The notes below the pieces were generated by a model. It was given only the letters and a program-made list of their open reading frames with translations, searched no databases and was not told where the DNA came from. Below are positions 60,401 through 64,000 of a DNA stretch of 64,000 nt, piece after piece. The stretch's first letter is position 1. Each line of letters opens with the position of its first letter. Origin of the DNA: Luteolibacter yonseiensis (GTDB lineage: Bacteria > Verrucomicrobiota > Verrucomicrobiia > Verrucomicrobiales > Akkermansiaceae); contig NZ_JAENIK010000011.1 in assembly GCF_016595465.1 (NCBI RefSeq), positions 930,001-994,000 of the forward strand. Direction: 5' to 3'. The translations under genes and the position numbers were made by a program.

Positions 60401-62674
60401 AGCACCAACGGTGCTTCGTACATCGTGAACAACGGCAGCGTCGTGCTCAGCGGCGGAGGCACCCAGACCAACAGCGTCACCGGCGAGATCTGGGTGGGCA
60501 ACACCAGCGACACGGCTGCGAACCTGACGCTGGCGAACACCACCCTCACCAACAACACGTGGCTTACGGTTGGAGTGGGCAACGGAACGACCGGCCTGGT
60601 GAGCTCCCTGACCGTTACCGGATCCACGGTGACCAGCGGAAGCAGCACCTTGGGCTATGACGGCGGGATCGCCAACCACCTCGCCACGGCGAACGCGACG
60701 TTCACGAACTCTTCGTTCACCACGGGAACGCTGAACCTCTCGGAAAGCGGCGGATCCACCGCGACCCTGACCTTCGACGGCACCTCCACCGCCACCACGG
60801 GCGAGTTGTTTGTCGGCAAGAACGGCGGCTCGAACGGAACGCTGGTTCTGAAGGGTAGCTCGGTCTACAATACCGCCAGTCCGCTGCGGGTCGGGTTCAA
60901 CACCGGCTCCACCGGAACCGTGAGCATCGAAGGAACCGCAGTGCTCAACCGGACCGCAAACTACACCTCCGTGGGTGTCAATGGAACCGGCCATCTGACG
61001 GTTAAGGGGCAGGGCACGTTGAACACCCCGACGGGAGACTTCAACATCACCGACCTTGCGAACTCGGTGGGAAGCTTAACTCTCCAAGATTCGGGAACCG
61101 TCAACGTGGGCACCACCTTCTTCGGAAAGGCTACCGGTTCGTCCGCCACTGTCACCATCTCCAGCGGAACCTACAACGGCACCGGAAACGCCTATGTGGC
61201 GAACGGCACCACCTCCACCGGCCTCGTCACCCAGACGGGCGGCACCGTGAACATCGGTAACGACGGCGGAGAGGTCTTCATCGGCGCGCGCGGCACCGGC
61301 ACCTGGACCCAGAGCGCGGGTGTGGTGAACGCCAGGGGATGGGTTGGAGTCGGCCGCTATGCGGAACCCGGAGCCAACGGAACCCTGAATGTCACCGGAG
61401 GCACCTTCAACCAGCTCACGACGGGAAGAAACTTCATCATTGGTGAGGAAACCACCGGGGTGATGAACATTTCCGTGAATGGCACCGTCAACGCCGCGGG
61501 CGGCCCGGGCATCTTCGTGTCGAACTCCACTGTCGGAAACGGCACGATCAACCTCAGCACCGGCGGCACCCTTGTGGCACGGAGCATCCAGGAAGGGGTC
61601 GGCGGAACCAGCGCCGTCAACTTCGACGGCGGCACCCTCCGCGCACAGGCTGCGGGTGTGAATGCGGTGTTCCTGCAGAAGCTGGACAGCGCGGTCATCA
61701 AGACAGGCGGCATCACCATCGATTCGAACGGACAGAACCTGGTCTTCAACCAGATTCTCAGCGATGACGGCAGCACCGGAATCCTGACCAAGACCGGAAA
61801 CGGTGCTCTCCTGCTGAACGAAGTGAACACCTATGACGGCAACACGGTCGTGAGCGGAGGCTCCTTGGGCGGAACGGGAACAATCCCCGGAGCTGTCTCC
61901 ATCCTGGCAGGTGCGAACCTGAATCCGGGTGCCACCGCGGGCACGCTCACCGCTGGATCGGTAACCTTCGCCGCGACGTCCACGTTCACGACCGATCTCG
62001 CCGCTGATCAGGACAAACTCGCCGTCACGGGCAACCTGAACATCGGTTCGGCAACGCTCATTCTGAACGGAACGCCAACTGCGGCGGTCTACATCCTGGC
62101 CAGCTACGGCAGCCTCACAGGTACGTTCAGCAGCACGCCGGTGCTTCCGTCGGGTTATTCGATCGATTACGCCTATCAAGGAAACCAGATCGCCATCAAG
62201 CGCAGCTCCTCGCCGTTCGAGGCGTGGATCGCCACCTACTTCCCAGGTCAGACCAACGCCTCCGTCATTGGTGCGGCGGCCGACCCGGATGGTGACGGCA
62301 GCTCGAACATCCTCGAGTTCGCCCTCGGCGGCCTGCCGAACAGTGGAAGCGATGGACCGAAGGTCTATCACATCGAGGCTGACGGCAGCGTGGACGTGGG
62401 AGTGAACAAGGAGTTGCTGATGACGATCGCCGTCCGCAGCGGAACCCCGACGTTCTCGACCGCCACCTCTCCTTCCGCAACGAAGGATGGGGTGACCTAT
62501 ACCATCCAAGGCAGCACGGATCTGACAGGATTCGCGGTCGGTGTCACTGGCGTGAACGTCGTCGCTCCAGCGGGCCCTATCGCTCCTCCTTCGGGTTACG
62601 AATACCGCACGTTCAGTCTGAACGGCTCGGATACCCTGCCGAACAAGGGCTTCCTCCGGGTCAAGGTGGAGTGA
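57491..62674 (+). CDS. Giant secreted beta-strand repeat protein, tandem paralog 3
   Basis: 1727 residues. The signal peptide (LLGASLVTAVTICFSSSAFA, cleavage ~33) is close in sequence to that of paralog 1 (MKPKF, GASLITAITICF). The mature start FWTGNTSTDWNTASNWS repeats the family signature. Residues ~60-560 carry beta-helical repeats with W.FIG or W.AVGRGG and MTGGT phrases; autotransporter-associated repeats lie near ~600 (TLTLTGGNTYTGLTSITGG), ~845 and ~1430 (ALLLNEVNTYDGNTVVSGG). The C-terminal module (DPDGDGSSNILEFALGG near 1597, TIAVRSG, YTIQGSTDLTGF, PNKGFLRVKVE) is almost identical to paralog 2. No barrel or known sorting tag. Probably a surface-exposed structural or adhesive protein; no enzymatic motif is visible. 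Confidence 0.85.
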   Translation: MKPKFLTPKLRSHLLGASLVTAVTICFSSSAFAVDNFWTGNTSTDWNTASNWSLNRVPANPNGETSGDPFDDAVVNVASPVAKITATVPIPRDFRVGQGEGTNGRVDHSAGSASTGGGNWAFIGRQGGTGVYNLANTSASGGAFTGFGTGSGSFTCNGSRLYVGGANGETPTNGNGTFNVNTTGTLAIGSDLAIGSGTGAVGVVNVDAGTVTSGGWTFIGKDENGAGGVGSLKISGGSVSNNNSRTYVGLGNSAGSITMSGGTYNNTAGGDNTFFVVGCLNLPNATTSSFSITGGTLNAARRLSIGGMDGNNGDNNAGFIGSGKGQMTINGANALVNSTGEFWVGQGAGSVGALELNAGTLQVGSWMAVGRGGSTGSVNMTGGTLAKTGDGHLIIGDNGTATFGKSAGTITVNNDIWVGQGGSGNGVFNVSGGSITNNAWVAIGRDGGTGEVNMTGGTWVKNGGPNDGFDIGASGTGTLNLSAGTIDVQAGPTYVPENNTGNFNLSLTGEFKAGYFQIAKNGGSTGNVSLKGGKLQVNQIAGGGGTENVSFDGTEIIARGIQPTFISGLENAVLAAGNLKINSNGFAIASAQVFTGTGGLVKSGAGTLTLTGGNTYTGLTSITGGKLDINTNSVGGGDISVSSGAVLGVTPVFFGSQLNTANLTFGAGSSSVDINYGGMSGNPTDLPPLNVTNTLAINGTVALNLTNSLPQTGEFPLVTYNIKTGGNFVLGTLPPGVQAELIHDDFNKTYYLNIISVAVPRWDGTINGVWDVNTTENWIDEVSGAPSKFINGNPVLFNDLPSGDPPITAITLGTAVLPSQVTFNNFALDYSLSPTAPAGKISGAASLTKLGTASLTISTLNDYTGKTTLGGGVTSVTTLANGGDPSSLGAASASPGNLVFAGGILNYTGANTTINRGYQISAATDTVASGLTITNNLTLSGEAKTELGKFVKNGPGTLTLTNPGANVLANSTNGASYIVNNGSVVLSGGGTQTNSVTGEIWVGNTSDTAANLTLANTTLTNNTWLTVGVGNGTTGLVSSLTVTGSTVTSGSSTLGYDGGIANHLATANATFTNSSFTTGTLNLSESGGSTATLTFDGTSTATTGELFVGKNGGSNGTLVLKGSSVYNTASPLRVGFNTGSTGTVSIEGTAVLNRTANYTSVGVNGTGHLTVKGQGTLNTPTGDFNITDLANSVGSLTLQDSGTVNVGTTFFGKATGSSATVTISSGTYNGTGNAYVANGTTSTGLVTQTGGTVNIGNDGGEVFIGARGTGTWTQSAGVVNARGWVGVGRYAEPGANGTLNVTGGTFNQLTTGRNFIIGEETTGVMNISVNGTVNAAGGPGIFVSNSTVGNGTINLSTGGTLVARSIQEGVGGTSAVNFDGGTLRAQAAGVNAVFLQKLDSAVIKTGGITIDSNGQNLVFNQILSDDGSTGILTKTGNGALLLNEVNTYDGNTVVSGGSLGGTGTIPGAVSILAGANLNPGATAGTLTAGSVTFAATSTFTTDLAADQDKLAVTGNLNIGSATLILNGTPTAAVYILASYGSLTGTFSSTPVLPSGYSIDYAYQGNQIAIKRSSSPFEAWIATYFPGQTNASVIGAAADPDGDGSSNILEFALGGLPNSGSDGPKVYHIEADGSVDVGVNKELLMTIAVRSGTPTFSTATSPSATKDGVTYTIQGSTDLTGFAVGVTGVNVVAPAGPIAPPSGYEYRTFSLNGSDTLPNKGFLRVKVE

Positions 62675-62707
62675 ATCCCGCCCGGCTGAATTAGTTCCAA
62701 CAACCAA

Positions 62708-62741
62708 ACAGGCCCGGACGTGCGTCCGGGCCTGTTTTTTT
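62708..62741 (+). terminator. Rho-independent terminator after paralog 3
   Basis: ACAGGCCCGGACG (62708-62720) pairs perfectly over 13 bases with CGTCCGGGCCTGT (62723-62735), followed by a run of seven T. A strong terminator for the plus strand; the A-rich left side means it could also act weakly on the minus strand for the peptidase gene. Confidence 0.92.
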
Positions 62742-62924
62742 GTGGAGATGTTCCGGAGCGTTGCGGGAATCACCCGGCGATTGCTTCCACCGGAGCGAAA
62801 CCGGAGAAAGCATCCGGCTGTGTTGCCAGATTACGTTTCCTCCGTGCTGGGTCGGAAAACATGGGAAAACCCGACCTTGCGGAACGACATCGTCGCCGAA
62901 GGCTGGGTTGGAATCGCAGGAAAC

Positions 62925-64000
62925 TCAGAGTTTCAGCCGTTTGGCGTTCGCGTCTTTCCAGTCCTTGCCAAGTTCCTCAGCCGTCTTGCCGGTGGATTCC
63001 TTCCAGACCTTCTCCGAGTATTTTCCCTCCCGGGCCGCCGCGTTCAGCTTGCGGATGAAATCCTTGTCGTGGGTCTCGACCACCCAATTCAGGAAATTGG
63101 CCGAGACACGGTAGCTGCTGTCATATTTGGCTCCCTCGAAATTCCCCGTGGTGATCTCGGCACCTTTGAGTTTCGGCTCGAAGAGGAACCAGCGGATGTA
63201 GTCCGGAATTCCCTCCGTAACCCAGCCCGGGGTAGGGGATGGGTTGGGATTGGTGGTGGATGCCCGCCAGTAGTTCTGGATGACGTGCACGAGTTCGTGG
63301 ATGACGCATCCCTTGGCTTCTCCCTCAAGCTGGCCGTTGAAGAAGGGGACGCTCATGCAGATCTTGCTGCCGATCGCGTAGGCGGGAGTGCCGCCAAGAT
63401 CGTCCCGGAACTCCAATGTGACGGTCTCCGGAGCCGTATAGCGGTCGCTTGGAAGCATGGCGACCATTTTCGGGTACCATTCGAAGACGACCGGGATGAG
63501 TTCCTTGTTCGCCCACTTCCCGAGGTCGGGAGCGATGGTGGAATCCACGATGAAGGTGTATTTCTTGTCCGGGGTCTGGTAGGTGGTGAGTATTTTCGGA
63601 ACGAAGGGTTCCGGCGCCGGTCCCTTGGCATCGATGACATCGATTTCGCTGAGATAGGTGTTTTGTTTCCCATCCGGGTTCACCGCGTCGAAGTCGAGCA
63701 GAAGGTAACGGAATTCACCGAGACTCAGGGTACGCGGATCGGTGACGCTGGCGGCATGTTGTCCTCCTTGGCTGCCGCGGCCTGTGGAAACCTTGGCGAT
63801 GGGCTTCCAACCGGTGGTGCGGGGATCAGGGCCGCGTTTCGGCAGGGGATCGAAATCCTTCTCATCACCCTTCGCCGCGTAGATCTTGTAGGACTGCGAC
63901 GAGCGCTCGCCGGAATGCCACGAATAGGAGTTGATGGCTTTGACGGAAATCGCCTTGCCCAGATCGATCTGGATCCGCCCGCCATCATTGCCGTCCTTGA
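62925..64000 (-). CDS. Basic secretory protein-family metallopeptidase with discoidin-like domain (5' partial)
   Basis: The frame is open to the window edge, so the N-terminus is missing; about 358 residues are visible. An internal GTG at 63683 is not the start, because the frame upstream of it encodes a sensible domain: GRIQIDLGKAISVKAINSYSW and FRYLLLDFDA, as in F5/8-type (discoidin) carbohydrate-binding domains. The C-terminal ~230 residues match the plant-and-bacterial peptidase family PF04450: YTFIVDSTIAPDLGKW, the zinc motif CVIHELVHVIQNYW (HExxH), WVTEGIPDYIRWF and FLNWVVETHDKDFIRKLN. It is likely a secreted zinc peptidase with a binding domain. It faces the terminator of paralog 3. 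Confidence 0.88.
   Translation of the reverse strand, partial: KDGNDGGRIQIDLGKAISVKAINSYSWHSGERSSQSYKIYAAKGDEKDFDPLPKRGPDPRTTGWKPIAKVSTGRGSQGGQHAASVTDPRTLSLGEFRYLLLDFDAVNPDGKQNTYLSEIDVIDAKGPAPEPFVPKILTTYQTPDKKYTFIVDSTIAPDLGKWANKELIPVVFEWYPKMVAMLPSDRYTAPETVTLEFRDDLGGTPAYAIGSKICMSVPFFNGQLEGEAKGCVIHELVHVIQNYWRASTTNPNPSPTPGWVTEGIPDYIRWFLFEPKLKGAEITTGNFEGAKYDSSYRVSANFLNWVVETHDKDFIRKLNAAAREGKYSEKVWKESTGKTAEELGKDWKDANAKRLKL

Noticed and set aside
47600-62000. Regular short repeats suggestive of a CRISPR array or satellite DNA
   Set aside because: The periodicity follows protein repeats (Gly/Asn-rich beta-strands) in one open frame; there are no constant repeats with variable spacers.

Overview
The window looks like a chromosomal segment from a free-living Verrucomicrobiota bacterium, probably class Verrucomicrobiia near Luteolibacter/Haloferula. 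This is inferred from gene content only: giant secreted proteins with autotransporter-associated beta-strand repeats but no C-terminal beta-barrel, lamin-tail/CotH proteins, XylR-like AraC regulators, DUF1573 proteins in an ECF sigma operon, a family GH78 rhamnosidase and high GC. I found no phage, insertion sequence, CRISPR array, tRNA or rRNA.

Layout. 1-15.7 kb (+): a 5'-truncated sugar-type AraC regulator, a 1549-aa beta-strand repeat protein, a 2083-aa lamin-tail/CotH protein and, 16 bp later, a GH78 alpha-L-rhamnosidase, ending in a strong hairpin. 15.8-19.5 kb (+): a tightly overlapping operon of ECF sigma factor, membrane anti-sigma-like protein, small exported protein, two tandem DUF1573 proteins and a rhodanese. 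19.5-23.8 kb: an amidase lipoprotein and a small anchored protein (-), facing two anchored helical-repeat proteins (+). 23.8-32.1 kb (-): metallophosphoesterase, a fused MBL-exonuclease/ATP-dependent DNA ligase, mnmE, hisC, xylulokinase. 32.2-37.9 kb: a putative porin divergent from an ammonium transporter that has a textbook sigma-54 promoter, then a small protein, coaX, a ROK-family protein and a Tat-exported superoxide dismutase. 38.4-46.8 kb: a small secreted protein (+), then on the minus strand miaB, an unknown protein, a GHL10 glycosidase, a decayed LTA-synthase remnant, an EamA-type membrane protein, an ICMT-like methyltransferase, a histidine kinase/response regulator pair and N-carbamoylputrescine amidase. 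47-62.7 kb (+): three consecutive giant beta-strand repeat paralogs (1703, 1477 and 1727 aa), each followed by its own hairpin terminator. 62.9-64 kb (-): a secreted-type metallopeptidase of the plant basic secretory protein family, cut by the window end.

The parts that look least explained are: (i) the tandem giant surface proteins, which share an N-terminal signature, a C-terminal acidic-loop plus beta module ending in a short F-[LIF]-R-[VF] tail, a start-codon context with CAAACCC instead of a Shine-Dalgarno sequence, and (for two of them) a conserved structured upstream element; (ii) the one-chain exonuclease/ligase; (iii) the sigma-54 promoter with upstream dyads between the ammonium transporter and the porin gene. 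The most economical picture is a polysaccharide-using surface-associated bacterium with large extracellular fibres or adhesins, carbohydrate-active enzymes and nitrogen-controlled uptake.
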